In this document: in pieces, positions 1 through 8,301 of the stretch | How positions within the stretch are numbered: position 1 is the first letter of the stretch | Layout: every line of letters starts with the position of its first letter | From: an uncultured Clostridium sp. | GTDB lineage: Bacteria; Bacillota; Clostridia; Clostridiales; Clostridiaceae | Direction: 5' to 3' | Assembly: GCA_934755305.1 (NCBI GenBank) | Contig: CAKVLD010000002.1 | Coordinates: 1-64,000, forward strand | Length of the DNA: 64,000 nt | The notes under the pieces: generated by a model | Databases searched by the model: none | Told to the model about the DNA's origin: nothing | What the model saw: only the letters and a program-made list of their open reading frames with translations | Made by a program: the position numbers and the translations under genes

Positions 1-959
1 AAGAGAAATCATATATGAATAAGCTATACAAACACAAAAATATAACATTTTAGCATAGTGTATATTATTACTCCAGGTATCTTCTAAATTAAAACCACTA
101 CTCTTAAAATCCCTAAACATTTCTTCAATATCAAATCTTTTTTTGTATTCTCTTATTGCATAAGGGGCGGAAAGATTATTAGCAATAAACCAGGTATCTT
201 CAGCATCTTGTGCTTTACATACTGCCATATTACAAATGTATTTTTAGATGTTAACTTCACATTATAAAAATGTTTTGTAGCATTTTTTCTAGGAATTATA
301 TCATTCAAGTTTTTTATTTTATTTTTTCCGTCAATGAATATTCCTAAATCTTTTGTGCATCTAATACAATATTTCCATTTAAGTTCTTCATCTATAAAAT
401 TAAATAAATCAATACTCTTAAATCCTCTATCTGCAAGAATAGTAACATCAAATTCATAAGGAGTTAATATTTTATGTAAAAATCTAAGACCTTCTTTTAC
501 ATGTATAAAATCTTTATTACCATCCTGCTTATATTTAAATAATTTAAACCAAAGGGGAACAGCCCTTTTTCCTACTTTTAATGAAAATTGAAGTATTAAA
601 AATCTATCATCTATTGTTGTATGATCAAATATTATATATAGTGATTTTGACTTGAATTTATATTTTTGTAATAACTTATATGCAAAAAATTCATAAAGCC
701 TTTCAGGATCAATAGCTTTATTACTTAAAAATCTTTGTAATCTCTTTATTTTACTTTCTTCAGTTCCAGAAGAATAGCAATCTTTTAATTCTTGAGATAT
801 CTTAGATAAAACAACTGATTGTGAACATATTATTCCAATAATCATTGCAATTAAATTATTTAAGCGAGGAGCAGATAAAATTATCATTTTTTCTAGTGTT
901 TTTTTTAATTCTGTAGTAATATATTCTTGATCGTTGATCATAAATAAACCACCTTTCAT
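1..959 (-). pseudogene. IS4-type DDE transposase, frameshifted and cut by window edge
   Basis: The N-terminal frame of about 240 residues is intact and carries two expected DDE features: DHTTIDDR followed by a run ending in PLWFKLF, and ILADRGFKS. Near base 228 the reading frame slips. The tail then continues in another frame as VCKAQDAEDTWFIANNLSAP, followed by the Y-x2-R-x-E-x-K signature in EYKKRFDIEEMFRDFKS, up to base 1. One lost base explains the shift, so the enzyme should be inactive unless the slip is programmed. The start has a good RBS (AAAGGTGG) just upstream. The left end of the element lies outside the window. Confidence 0.85.
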
Positions 960-1148
960 TTGTAAATTGTTTGGGCAAAATTCATTTTACAATAAAAAAG
1001 GTGGTTTTTTATATTTTTCAGAATATTTTTTTGTCAAAACGCAAATTTCCAATTAAATGGTTAATAACTGTCCGTAAGTCAGCCTTGTTCATATTCACTT
1101 GCATCACTATACATTTCTATATTATAACCTGCTGTAATCTCATAATCT

Positions 1149-1589
1149 TTACAATTTGGTAACCATTCTGAAAAATATTTTCTTATTAGTTTCTTGCAAT
1201 GATTTTACACAGGATCCATAACAAGAAAAAACAGCCCAGGTAAACTTAGGGATTGTCTTAACTATACACCCTTCTTTATTTGCCTTATCTTCTGAGAAAT
1301 CATCTGCAATAATATATCCACCTTCCAATGAAAATTTAATTTTAAGAGCAACAAAGGATTTTATCATGGCACCTTCTTTACGAACTGCAGATGGTGTAAC
1401 TCCATGAAATCTTGTAAAAGCTTTAGTAAAACTATCTGGAGAATCATAGCCATATTTAAATACAATATCTATTATTTTTTTCTTAGTAGACAATACCTCA
1501 CTGCCGGCAAGTGAAAGCCTTCTTTTCTTAATATATTCGCTTAAAGAATATCCACATATCTTGATATTGTTTTTATAATATTGTGTATA
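1149..1589 (-). pseudogene. AraC/GyrI-type regulator, broken
   Basis: The frame runs open from a stop near 1590 and reads through the second half of an AraC-type HTH (GYSLSEYIKKRRLSLAGSE, then IIDIVFKYGYDSPDSFTKAF and FHGVTPSAVRK). It then enters the first strands of a GyrI-like ligand-binding domain (IKSFVALKIKFSLEGGYI). The first HTH helices and most of the ligand domain are missing, and the last 40 residues do not continue the family. The only start is a weak TTG inside the HTH. I call it a remnant of a second regulator of the same class as the intact one at 2741-3577. Confidence 0.75.
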
Positions 1590-1606
1590 TTAAATAAAAA
1601 ATGAAC

Positions 1607-1637
1607 CCAAGAAAATACAATAAAATGATTTTCTTGG
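1607..1637. terminator. Hairpin, likely terminator
   Basis: CCAAGAAAAT and ATTTTCTTGG form a perfect 10-bp stem with an 11-nt loop. It stands between the AraC remnant and the small plus-strand gene. No long T-run follows on either strand, so its strength is uncertain. Confidence 0.45.
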
Positions 1638-1744
1638 ATCTAACCAATATCTCTATAGTATAAATATTAAAAAATTATTTAATAATAATTATATCTGAAT
1701 AAATAGTCTTATTTTTAAATTTTAAATGAATTAAAGGAGTAATT

Positions 1745-1921
1745 ATGGATAATAAAGATTTTAAAACTTATTTAAATGAAGCTAAAACTAAAATATCTTC
1801 TGTTGAAGCCTGTATAACTGAAGCTCATGCTTTAGCTGAAAATAATGATAAAACTGAAGTTGAGAACATTATGAAATCATTAAAAAATATAGATTCATCT
1901 ATAAATAACATTATGAAATAA
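1745..1921 (+). CDS. Small acidic helical protein, 58 aa, unknown
   Basis: ATG follows AAAGGAG by five bases, a strong RBS. The product starts MDNKDFKTYLNEAK and ends SSINNIMK. It is polar and acidic, with heptad-like spacing of Ile, Val, Leu and Ala, so a short coiled coil or helical hairpin is likely. It has no signal peptide or membrane segment and one cysteine. A perfect 16-bp terminator stands 47 bases after the stop, so this is a self-contained transcription unit in a region of broken genes. I recognise no family. An antisense frame of similar length over the same bases lacks an RBS and was not called. Confidence 0.7.
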   Translation: MDNKDFKTYLNEAKTKISSVEACITEAHALAENNDKTEVENIMKSLKNIDSSINNIMK

Positions 1922-1967
1922 AATAGAAACCATAATTTTCTATACAGCCATTTATAGTTAAAAGCTT

Positions 1968-2004
1968 TTAAGAAAACCACAGGGTAAACCTGTGGTTTTC
2001 TTAA
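1968..2004 (+). terminator. Strong rho-independent terminator
   Basis: A perfect 16-bp stem (TTAAGAAAACCACAGG and its complement) surrounds a GTAAA loop. It lies downstream of the 58-residue plus-strand gene. Stem symmetry means it could also work on the other strand. Confidence 0.8.
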
Positions 2005-2085
2005 ACACAAAGTATAACCTAGATTGGCATCTTTTGTCTAAATAACTATCTGGCTTAAAATAAACCTCTCTTTATAGGGATTCTA

Positions 2086-2643
2086 TTACTTCTCAAATAT
2101 TTTACTGTTACATTTAGGAATTATTTTCATAAGACATCTTTCATCTCCAACCTTGATACTCTTTAAAAGTTCTACATCTACTTCACATTCAAAAGCTGCT
2201 TCAAATAACTTTTTACTATATCCTGTAGTACATTGACACCATGTATATGATTCTAATTTTTCTACTTCTGCAAGCATAGGGCATGGACAAAAATTAAATT
2301 GTAAAAAAAGATTATTATCCTTATAAAACAATCCTGCTTCCTTAGCTCTTTTTAAATTTCCAAGCTCCTCTAAACTTGACGATTCTTTTACTAATTCTTT
2401 AACTAGCTTTATTTTTTCATCTATTCCATATCCACATTGACAGTTCATTCTAATCTTTTTTACAGTTCTTTTATCAAACTTTTCTTCAAGTCTCTTCATA
2501 GTAGAATTAACCCATAAAGCATTATTTTCATTTTTACTTTTTCCATCTTTTCCGTATACAACTTCTTTTGCTATATCATCATTACTTTCATTTTTAACAG
2601 CATTATAGATATTATTGCTTTGAATTTTTCTTATATCAAACAT
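2086..2643 (-). CDS. Cysteine-rich conserved protein, DUF6144-like
   Basis: The 185-residue product starts after GAGGAGAGG. Its cysteines come in pairs: NCQCGYG near 90, FCPCPM near 135, WCQCTTGY near 150, and GDERCLMKI close to the end. This layout suggests metal or Fe-S binding. It resembles a clostridial family annotated DUF6144, whose members sit near small-molecule binding regulators, but I name the family from memory and have no aligned hit. It lacks a signal peptide and membrane segments. The gene follows an AraC/GyrI regulator in the same direction, about 100 bases away, so the regulator may control it. Confidence 0.65.
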   Translation of the reverse strand: MFDIRKIQSNNIYNAVKNESNDDIAKEVVYGKDGKSKNENNALWVNSTMKRLEEKFDKRTVKKIRMNCQCGYGIDEKIKLVKELVKESSSLEELGNLKRAKEAGLFYKDNNLFLQFNFCPCPMLAEVEKLESYTWCQCTTGYSKKLFEAAFECEVDVELLKSIKVGDERCLMKIIPKCNSKIFEK

Positions 2644-2740
2644 ATAAAATACCTCTCCTCATTTATTTTAGTTAACAATATTTGTATTAACTAATTAAAT
2701 GATATCTTAAATTATTTTTTATTACTTCTGAATTCTTGCT

Positions 2741-3577
2741 CTATTTTATAGGAATACATAAATCCATAGTTACCCTATTATTCTCTTTATCAATATTTCT
2801 ATAAATTCCAAGGGCATATCCATCACTTCTTTTATAAGAACTCTTAGGTAACCACACATTAAAAACTCCTTGAAATTCTCCAAAAATATCATTTATAAAA
2901 CCTTCAAACCTATAAACTGCATATGTAGAAGAATTTATTTTTTCAATATTTTTTCCTGCCTTATCTTTACTTACAGTTATACATAAATCATATACACACT
3001 CATTAATTTTACTAATTGACGGATCATTATAAGATTTTTCTATTAAAAGTGTGTTTTCTGAAAAGTATTCTTTATATTTATCCATAAACTTATACCAATT
3101 AGTTTCTATATCTACATAATTGCCAATATGTTTTTCATAAAGCACATTGAATTCTGGTAATTGCTGTATAGTTATATTTTCATTGTAATATTCAAAAGAT
3201 TTAAAATATATGCATTCATTTGTGTAAAATGGATTTGATACACTTCTTGATTTTGTATTTTTTCTAAATTCTATAGGAGATATATAATATTGTTTACTAA
3301 AGGCTGAGCTATAATTAGATGAACTGTATCCAAACTTTTCTCCTACCTCTGTTATAGTCTTGTTTGGTTCTATTTTTAAGGCTACTGCACTTTGATCTAT
3401 TTTTATTTGTTTTATAAATTGATAAATACTTACTCCTGTTTCTTCTTTAAACATTCTACTGAAATGATATTTAGAAAAATTACAATGACTTGCAACATCT
3501 TCTATTGATATCTTTTCATCTATGTGATTCAAGATATACTCTATACCCTTATTTATTTCTGAATTTTTTATTAACAT
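2741..3577 (-). CDS. AraC-family regulator with GyrI-like effector domain
   Basis: Residues 1-100 form two HTH motifs of the AraC/XylS type (KISIEDVASHCNFSKYHFSR and TITEVGEKFGYSSSNYSSAF). Residues 115-278 form a GyrI-like (SOUL/GyrI fold) ligand-binding domain with YAVYRFEGFINDIFGEF and a terminal MDLCIPI strand. Related clostridial proteins sense drugs or peptides, but the ligand here is not known. I chose the ATG at 3577 because GTGAGG four codons earlier serves as its RBS. Neighbours are the DUF6144-like gene downstream and the truncated propeller gene upstream. Confidence 0.85.
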   Translation of the reverse strand: MLIKNSEINKGIEYILNHIDEKISIEDVASHCNFSKYHFSRMFKEETGVSIYQFIKQIKIDQSAVALKIEPNKTITEVGEKFGYSSSNYSSAFSKQYYISPIEFRKNTKSRSVSNPFYTNECIYFKSFEYYNENITIQQLPEFNVLYEKHIGNYVDIETNWYKFMDKYKEYFSENTLLIEKSYNDPSISKINECVYDLCITVSKDKAGKNIEKINSSTYAVYRFEGFINDIFGEFQGVFNVWLPKSSYKRSDGYALGIYRNIDKENNRVTMDLCIPIK

Positions 3578-3657
3578 TTTCCTCACCTATTATTTTAGTT
3601 GCTTGAAGGATTATAATTTATAGCGTAGATGCCTACTCTTCTAAAAACAAATCCTTA

Positions 3658-3692
3658 TGGTGGAGACAAAGCATTATCTTTTAACTCCACCA
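3658..3692. terminator. Hairpin after propeller remnant
   Basis: TGGTGGAG and CTCCACCA pair perfectly around a 19-nt loop, 12 bases after the stop of the minus-strand propeller remnant. No strong T-run is present. Confidence 0.45.
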
Positions 3693-3703
3693 CAATATTA
3701 CTT

Positions 3704-4253
3704 TTATTTAAATGTTATAATATTAATCTCATTTTTATCTTTGAATGAAATATGGTTCTTTTCTATATCCTCATTAGCTGTAAAAAATAATATTTTCTTA
3801 CTGTCAGGACTCCACGTTACTTTTTCACCACACAAATTAATATCTTTATATATACATATTCTATCTATAAGACTATTTCCATTAATTTTAGCAGCATATA
3901 AATTCATATGTTTTACACCATTTTCATCTTCTAAGTTAATATATATTATCTTACTCTTATCTGGTGATACCCATATATCTGAACAATATGACATATCTTC
4001 AACATCATGTGGAACTACATTATAAAACTTATTATCCTCAACATCATATATATATGTTCCAGCAATTCCTTCTATAATTCCATTAAATATTATTTTTTTC
4101 CCACTTTCCAGTACACAATATTCACCCTCATGTATTTGACTTTGTTTACTAAAATCATTACTACTATAATCTGTAGGTGGCAGTAATAATACTTCTTCAA
4201 TATCACCATCAATACTATTTAATTTTAATATTCCTTGACTAGTCATATTATTC
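3704..4253 (-). pseudogene. TolB/WD40-like propeller protein, 5' end removed by IS66
   Basis: The surviving 183 residues show propeller blades with WVSPDKSKIIYI and WSPDSKKILFF, motifs typical of TolB-like or dipeptidyl-peptidase-type propellers. Family proteins usually have four or more such blades plus a signal peptide. Here only about three blades remain. The frame does stay open for about 13 more codons, but those codons are the terminal inverted repeat of the IS66 remnant starting at 4254, so the native 5' part has been lost. MTSQGILKL could act as an internal start but has no clear RBS. Confidence 0.75.
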
Positions 4254-4412
4254 GTAAGCGTCAAAGTTTTTGACACCTTTAATTCATACAAGAATAGTAA
4301 TAAAATATCCCTATAAAGATTTTAGAAATTTTCTCTTTATAGGGATTTCATATTATTCTTTTGTATTTTTAATTTTTAAATCTACAGATTGAAGAATTAC
4401 TGGTTTATCTAT
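4254..4412 (-). mobile_element. IS66 right-end remnant
   Basis: It begins with GTAAGCGTCAAAG, the IS66-type terminal repeat start. A hairpin follows (TCCCTATAAAGA paired with TCTTTATAGGGA), then a fragment reading DKPVILQSVDLKIKNTKE in the minus direction, which is the tail of a TnpA-like protein. The same order of repeat, hairpin and tnpA tail is seen in the longer element at 9117-9763. Homology between the two ends at about 4412. The other terminus is missing here. Confidence 0.8.
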
Positions 4413-4482
4413 TATTCATGCTTTCTTATTTATCATATGCTATATCTTTTTTACATTTAAGATTTTAAGTTTAGTTTAAAAT

Positions 4483-5031
4483 CTACCTTTCTACAAAACG
4501 CATTATTTCATCTACACTTTTTCTCTTTGTTGGTTCTGCATGTTTCCCTTCTTCATATCCATAAACTATAAGTGCAGCCACAGTTTCTTCTTCAGGTAAA
4601 TTTACTATTTTAGCAATTGATTTTTCATCTATTACCCCCATTATACATGTTCCAACACCTTTTGCATGTGCTGCTAAACAAAATGTTTGACATGCTATTC
4701 CTGCATCAAAAACTTCCCAGGATTCACCTTTAGTCGTAATATACTTTTTATCATATGTCCCACTTTTACCTTTTACATAGCTTAATACTGCCACACCTTT
4801 TGCATTTTTCAAAGTATCTATGTTATATACAAATCCATTAACACCTTCATTAGCTAACTCTTTAATTATTGATTCATCATCAACTATAGTATATCTGGCT
4901 ATTTGATAATTAACCCATGATGGAGCCCACTTTGCTATATCTACTATTTCTCTAATAACTTCTCTATCTACTTTTTCATCTTTGAATTTTCTTACACTTC
5001 TTCTGTCTTTTATCATAGTTATTGCATCCAT
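4483..5031 (-). CDS. Nitroreductase-family FMN oxidoreductase
   Basis: The 182-residue protein has the nitroreductase fold signatures: DRRSVRKFKDEKV at the start (FMN phosphate contact), WAPSWVNYQ near 38, FDAGIACQTFCLAAHAKGVG in the middle, and YGYEEGKHAEPTKRK at the end. Family members reduce nitro compounds, quinones or flavins with NAD(P)H, acting as cytosolic dimers. Length is normal for the short (about 180 aa) branch. It stands alone between an IS66 end and the LAGLIDADG-TnpB element. The native substrate cannot be inferred. Confidence 0.9.
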   Translation of the reverse strand: MDAITMIKDRRSVRKFKDEKVDREVIREIVDIAKWAPSWVNYQIARYTIVDDESIIKELANEGVNGFVYNIDTLKNAKGVAVLSYVKGKSGTYDKKYITTKGESWEVFDAGIACQTFCLAAHAKGVGTCIMGVIDEKSIAKIVNLPEEETVAALIVYGYEEGKHAEPTKRKSVDEIMRFVER

Positions 5032-5279
5032 TTTTCAAGCCTTCTTTCACTAAATTATATATATTATTGTATATAGTATAATTAATTTAAACAAGTACCA
5101 CTCATATAAAAGTATTACTTCTTGTAGTAGAATGTAGTCTTACCATATATGTTTTTATAAGCTATCTCTTAGAAATAGTTTCATATCAATGTATGGCATA
5201 TTATTTTTATATTAATATATTTTTTATATTTTGGTATATTATTCTTGAATTTAGCCATACTAAATTTGAGGTGATAAGT

Positions 5280-5690
5280 ATGACAGAAACTGAAAAAGCT
5301 TATATTGCAGGAATTATAGATGGTAAGGGAAGTATAATGTTACAAATACTTAATAAAGGTAAAAGTCCTTCCCCTTGTGTTTCTATTGATTCTACCCATA
5401 AAGAATTACTTGAATATTTAAAAAATGTTCTTAAATATGGTAGAATAATTTCTAAAAAAAATTATAATCCCGAAATTTGTAAAGATTGTTACTCTTTTTT
5501 AGTAACTTACAATAATGCTATAGATTTGCTTAAAGAAACTTATCCTTATCTACTCAATCCAGTAAAAAAACAAAAAGCATATCTTATCTTTAATAAATAT
5601 AAAAGTATTACACCTAGAAATGGTAAATACAATGAAGAAATGTTACGACTTAAGGATAAATTCTATGAAGAATTTATGGCTTTGAAATAA
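5280..5690 (+). CDS. LAGLIDADG-type endonuclease
   Basis: The 136-residue product carries one LAGLIDADG motif as YIAGIIDGKGSI near residue 9. The aspartate is kept, but the usual E or D in the D-x-E/D-G part is Lys. After it come SIDSTHKELLEYLKNVLKYGRI and SFLVTYNNAIDLLKETYPYL, which fit the alpha-beta core of a single-motif enzyme working as a dimer. I chose the ATG at 5280 because GAGGTGATAAGT precedes it; an earlier in-frame ATG has no RBS. It lies 31 bases ahead of a tnpB gene in the same direction, where TnpA would normally be found. The reading frame is intact even though tnpB is broken. Confidence 0.8.
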   Translation: MTETEKAYIAGIIDGKGSIMLQILNKGKSPSPCVSIDSTHKELLEYLKNVLKYGRIISKKNYNPEICKDCYSFLVTYNNAIDLLKETYPYLLNPVKKQKAYLIFNKYKSITPRNGKYNEEMLRLKDKFYEEFMALK

Positions 5691-5721
5691 AATATATTAA
5701 CTTTATTTAGGAGATAAACTT

Positions 5722-6815
5722 ATGATTCTAGCAAAAAAAGTTCGTATATATCCAACAAAAGAACAAGAGAATAAACTTTGGCAATCAGTAGGTGTAGCAC
5801 GATTTATTTATAACTGGACTATTGAAAGAGAAGAAGAAAGTTATTTGAATGGAAATAAATTTATAAAAAATACTGACTTAAGAAAAGAATTAACACTTCT
5901 AAAACAAAATAAATTTAATTGGCTATATACTGTTTCTAATAATGTAGCTAAACAAGCAGTTAAAGATGCTTGTAACAGTTATATAAATTACTTTAATGGC
6001 CTAACCAATAAGCCTAAATTTAAAAGTAAAAAAAAATCAAAGCCCTCTTTTTACAATGATCCTGTTAAGCTTAAGGTAAAATCTAATGAGATTTTATTAG
6101 AAAAGATAGGATGGGTTAAAATAAAAGCTAATTCGTTACCTATGAATACTAAATATTCAAATCCCAGAATTAGTTTTGATAATAAATACTGGTATATATC
6201 AGTTTGTATAGAAAGAGAGTCTTTAACAGAGACTCTAAACAATGAAATACTAGGTATAGACTTAGGAATTAAACATTTAGCAATATGCTCTAATAATGTA
6301 TACTTTCCCAATATCAATAAAACTACAATTGTTAAGAAATTAGAACGTAGATTATCTAGATTAAATAGGAAGTTCCATAAAAAATATAAACTTAATAAAA
6401 ATTATTTTACTAATAGACTTAGAAAATTACAAAGGAAAATACGCTTGCTATACAGACGTTTAAAAAATATACGTACTAATTATATTCATCAAATAACTAA
6501 TAAGATTGTGAGAACCAAGCCATCTAAAATTATTATGGAACACTTAAATATTAAAGGTATGATGAAAAAACACTTTATAGCTAAAGCTTTTGCAGAACAA
6601 GCATTAAAAGGCAAATGATTTATAAATGCAAATTACACGGAATTACATTTATAGAAGCAGATAAATTTTTTCCTTCTTCTAAAACCTGCTCAAATTGTGG
6701 CAATATAAATTATAATCTTAAATTATCTGATAGAATTTATAAATGTTCTTGTGGTTTAGTAATTGATAGAGACTTAAATGCAGCTATTAATCTTTCTAGA
6801 TATCAAGAAAATTAA
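5722..6815 (+). pseudogene. tnpB: TnpB RNA-guided nuclease (IS605/IS1341 type), frameshifted
   Basis: The first frame gives the N-terminal wedge (KVRIYPTKEQENKLWQSVG), the RuvC aspartate in GIDLGIKHLA and the glutamate in IIMEHLNIKGM. At about 6615 the frame ends in AEQALKGK. The second frame then supplies FIEADKFFPSSKTCSNCGNI, the second zinc half KCSCG, and the last RuvC aspartate in DRDLNAAINLSRY. About 15 residues that normally join the two parts are absent, so a deletion plus frame change broke the gene. All three RuvC acidic residues and the zinc cysteines remain. The RBS is TAGGAGATAAACTT. No tnpA lies beside it. Confidence 0.85.
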
Positions 6816-7000
6816 AATAATTTTTTGTACCATTCGTTGTATGGGAATTCAAGCCCTTGGACTATTGAGGCCATAGTAACAAGCTTTTAAAGTTGTGAAT
6901 TGGAATAGGATGAACAGGGAATCAAACAATATTTATTTTAATATTGGCAACGACGAGGGGTCAGAGCTTAAAATAAACCCTTAAATTAGATTTTGAAAAT
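6816..7000 (+). other. TnpB 3' end and presumed element right end
   Basis: After the tnpB stop, the sequence still looks like a worn continuation of a TnpB tail (CMGIQALGL, then stops, then NIYFNIGNDEGSE). It ends in a GC-richer patch (GCAACGACGAGGGGTCAGAG). In TnpB systems the guide RNA overlaps this 3' region and the right end, so this is where an omega-RNA would lie if one is still made. I see no proof of its exact ends. Confidence 0.35.
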
Positions 7001-7010
7001 ACATATTATA

Positions 7011-7058
7011 AATATATTAAAAACTATGAAAGTTTATTGTCATAGTTTTTAATATATT
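7011..7058. terminator. Perfect 19-bp hairpin, bidirectional terminator
   Basis: AATATATTAAAAACTATGA pairs fully with TCATAGTTTTTAATATATT around a 10-nt loop, and T-runs exist on both strands. It separates the plus-strand TnpB element from the minus-strand restriction gene. The following 160 bases to 7222 show no gene. Confidence 0.7.
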
Positions 7059-7222
7059 TAAGTTAATACGTTATTCTTAGGATTTATATCAAAATTTATG
7101 TATTTAAATTACTATCGTAATAGCTTCTTAAAACTTTTTACTTATTAAATAACTATAAATTCTTACACTTTTCTAAAGTAGTTGATATAAAAGTTATATT
7201 ATTATAATAAAATACTTCTATG

Positions 7223-8254
7223 CTAATTACTAATTTTATTTTTTGCTATGTATTGAAATAATTTTAAGTATTGTTCAATTTCAATCTCACTAGAAATATG
7301 ATTTTTAAATACTTCTACACAAATATTCTTAAAACATTTTAAAGAATTAGGAATATCCTTTATACATAAATCCAAGTTATTGAATTCATCCTCTTTTTTA
7401 AATTCAAATACTCTGTTCCACCTAAACTTTTCTTTAGTTTTTCTCTTTCTTAGCTTTGAATCACTCTTTCCTTTTTCTGTTTCATCATACCATAATAACG
7501 AATCATAATTAATCCTCTTCATTTGGCAATAATGCTCTCTAGACATTATCGTAGTTATAACTTTACATACAAAAATACTATCTAACTTCCATTCATTATA
7601 TTTACTAGTATTTAAATCTTGATATCTACAACCTTTTGTTTTTATAAATAAAATTGTATCTCCTTTGCCTAACTCAAATCCATTTAAATTATCTGTCGGA
7701 CACCATATACCACTTTCCTTTGCTGGTTTTACCTCATTATAACCTTTCAGAAAATTAGGTCCTTGATACATTACCCAAACCTTACTTAGTATACTTTTAT
7801 GCATTTGTCTATTAATTAATCTCAATATATTTTCTCTAATATAGCTAATAAAATCGTCTTGTTCTATTTCAAAAACATCTACTGAATCTTTTAAGTTTTT
7901 TGGCATTTCATCGTGAGCTAATACAATAATACAGCCGTGATCTTTTAAGAAATCATTATAAGTATAACTTGCTTTTTTAGAATATACATCCTTATGGTAA
8001 TTAAATTTCGATGTAATAAACTTCACTTCTGCAACTCTATGAAACTTTTCCTCCTCAAACTGTATGAAGTTAATATCCGGAAAATCTGTATTTGTTATAT
8101 TCATCAATTTTTTAACCTTTATATATCTAGTTTTCAAATTTATTTTTCCATTATATACAATAACCTTTAATCTTAGAGTATCTTCACTATATTTTGCAAG
8201 CATATACTCATATAATATCCACTCATGAATAAATGCCCATTCACCTCTAGGCAA
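7223..8254 (-). CDS. Putative type II restriction endonuclease (PD-EVK)
   Basis: I do not recognise the family by sequence. Two things support a nuclease. First, residues 60-85 contain PDINFIQFEEEKF followed by AEVKF, that is PD-x(n)-E-V-K, the PD-(D/E)XK nuclease core. Second, the gene lies 47 bases downstream of an SPPY DNA methyltransferase in the same direction. The rest is a soluble 343-residue protein with a basic stretch near 265 (KLRKRKTKEKFRW) that may contact DNA. The start chosen is the TTG at 8254, eight bases after GGAGG. A TTG at 8269 is in frame but overlaps that RBS. The start lies inside an inverted repeat. The cut site cannot be predicted. Confidence 0.6.
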   Translation of the reverse strand: MPRGEWAFIHEWILYEYMLAKYSEDTLRLKVIVYNGKINLKTRYIKVKKLMNITNTDFPDINFIQFEEEKFHRVAEVKFITSKFNYHKDVYSKKASYTYNDFLKDHGCIIVLAHDEMPKNLKDSVDVFEIEQDDFISYIRENILRLINRQMHKSILSKVWVMYQGPNFLKGYNEVKPAKESGIWCPTDNLNGFELGKGDTILFIKTKGCRYQDLNTSKYNEWKLDSIFVCKVITTIMSREHYCQMKRINYDSLLWYDETEKGKSDSKLRKRKTKEKFRWNRVFEFKKEDEFNNLDLCIKDIPNSLKCFKNICVEVFKNHISSEIEIEQYLKLFQYIAKNKISN

Positions 8255-8287
8255 TACTACCACCTCCAATTATTTGATAGTATTGCC
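8250..8287 (-). promoter_or_regulatory. Inverted repeat enclosing RBS and start of the restriction gene
   Basis: GGCAATACTA at one side and TAGTATTGCC at the other are perfect 10-bp complements, with an 18-nt loop holding the GGAGGTGG ribosome binding site. The TTG start codon is part of the 3' arm. In RNA this would pair the start codon; in DNA it could be an operator palindrome. Either would hold back the nuclease relative to the methyltransferase. Confidence 0.5.
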
Positions 8288-8301
8288 TCCAATTAATTTA
8301 T

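Noticed and set aside
3650..3692. Copy of the ssrA 3' end as left attachment site (ATGGTGGAG match)
   Set aside because: The match is about nine bases and is part of a terminator-like hairpin, so it does not support an attachment repeat.
6945..6965. CGAGGGGT match to the ssrA 3' end
   Set aside because: Only eight to nine bases match, too short to call in DNA of this size.
5040..7000. IStron (group I intron carrying tnpB)
   Set aside because: I could not find convincing group I core helices on either side of the LAGLIDADG-tnpB pair.
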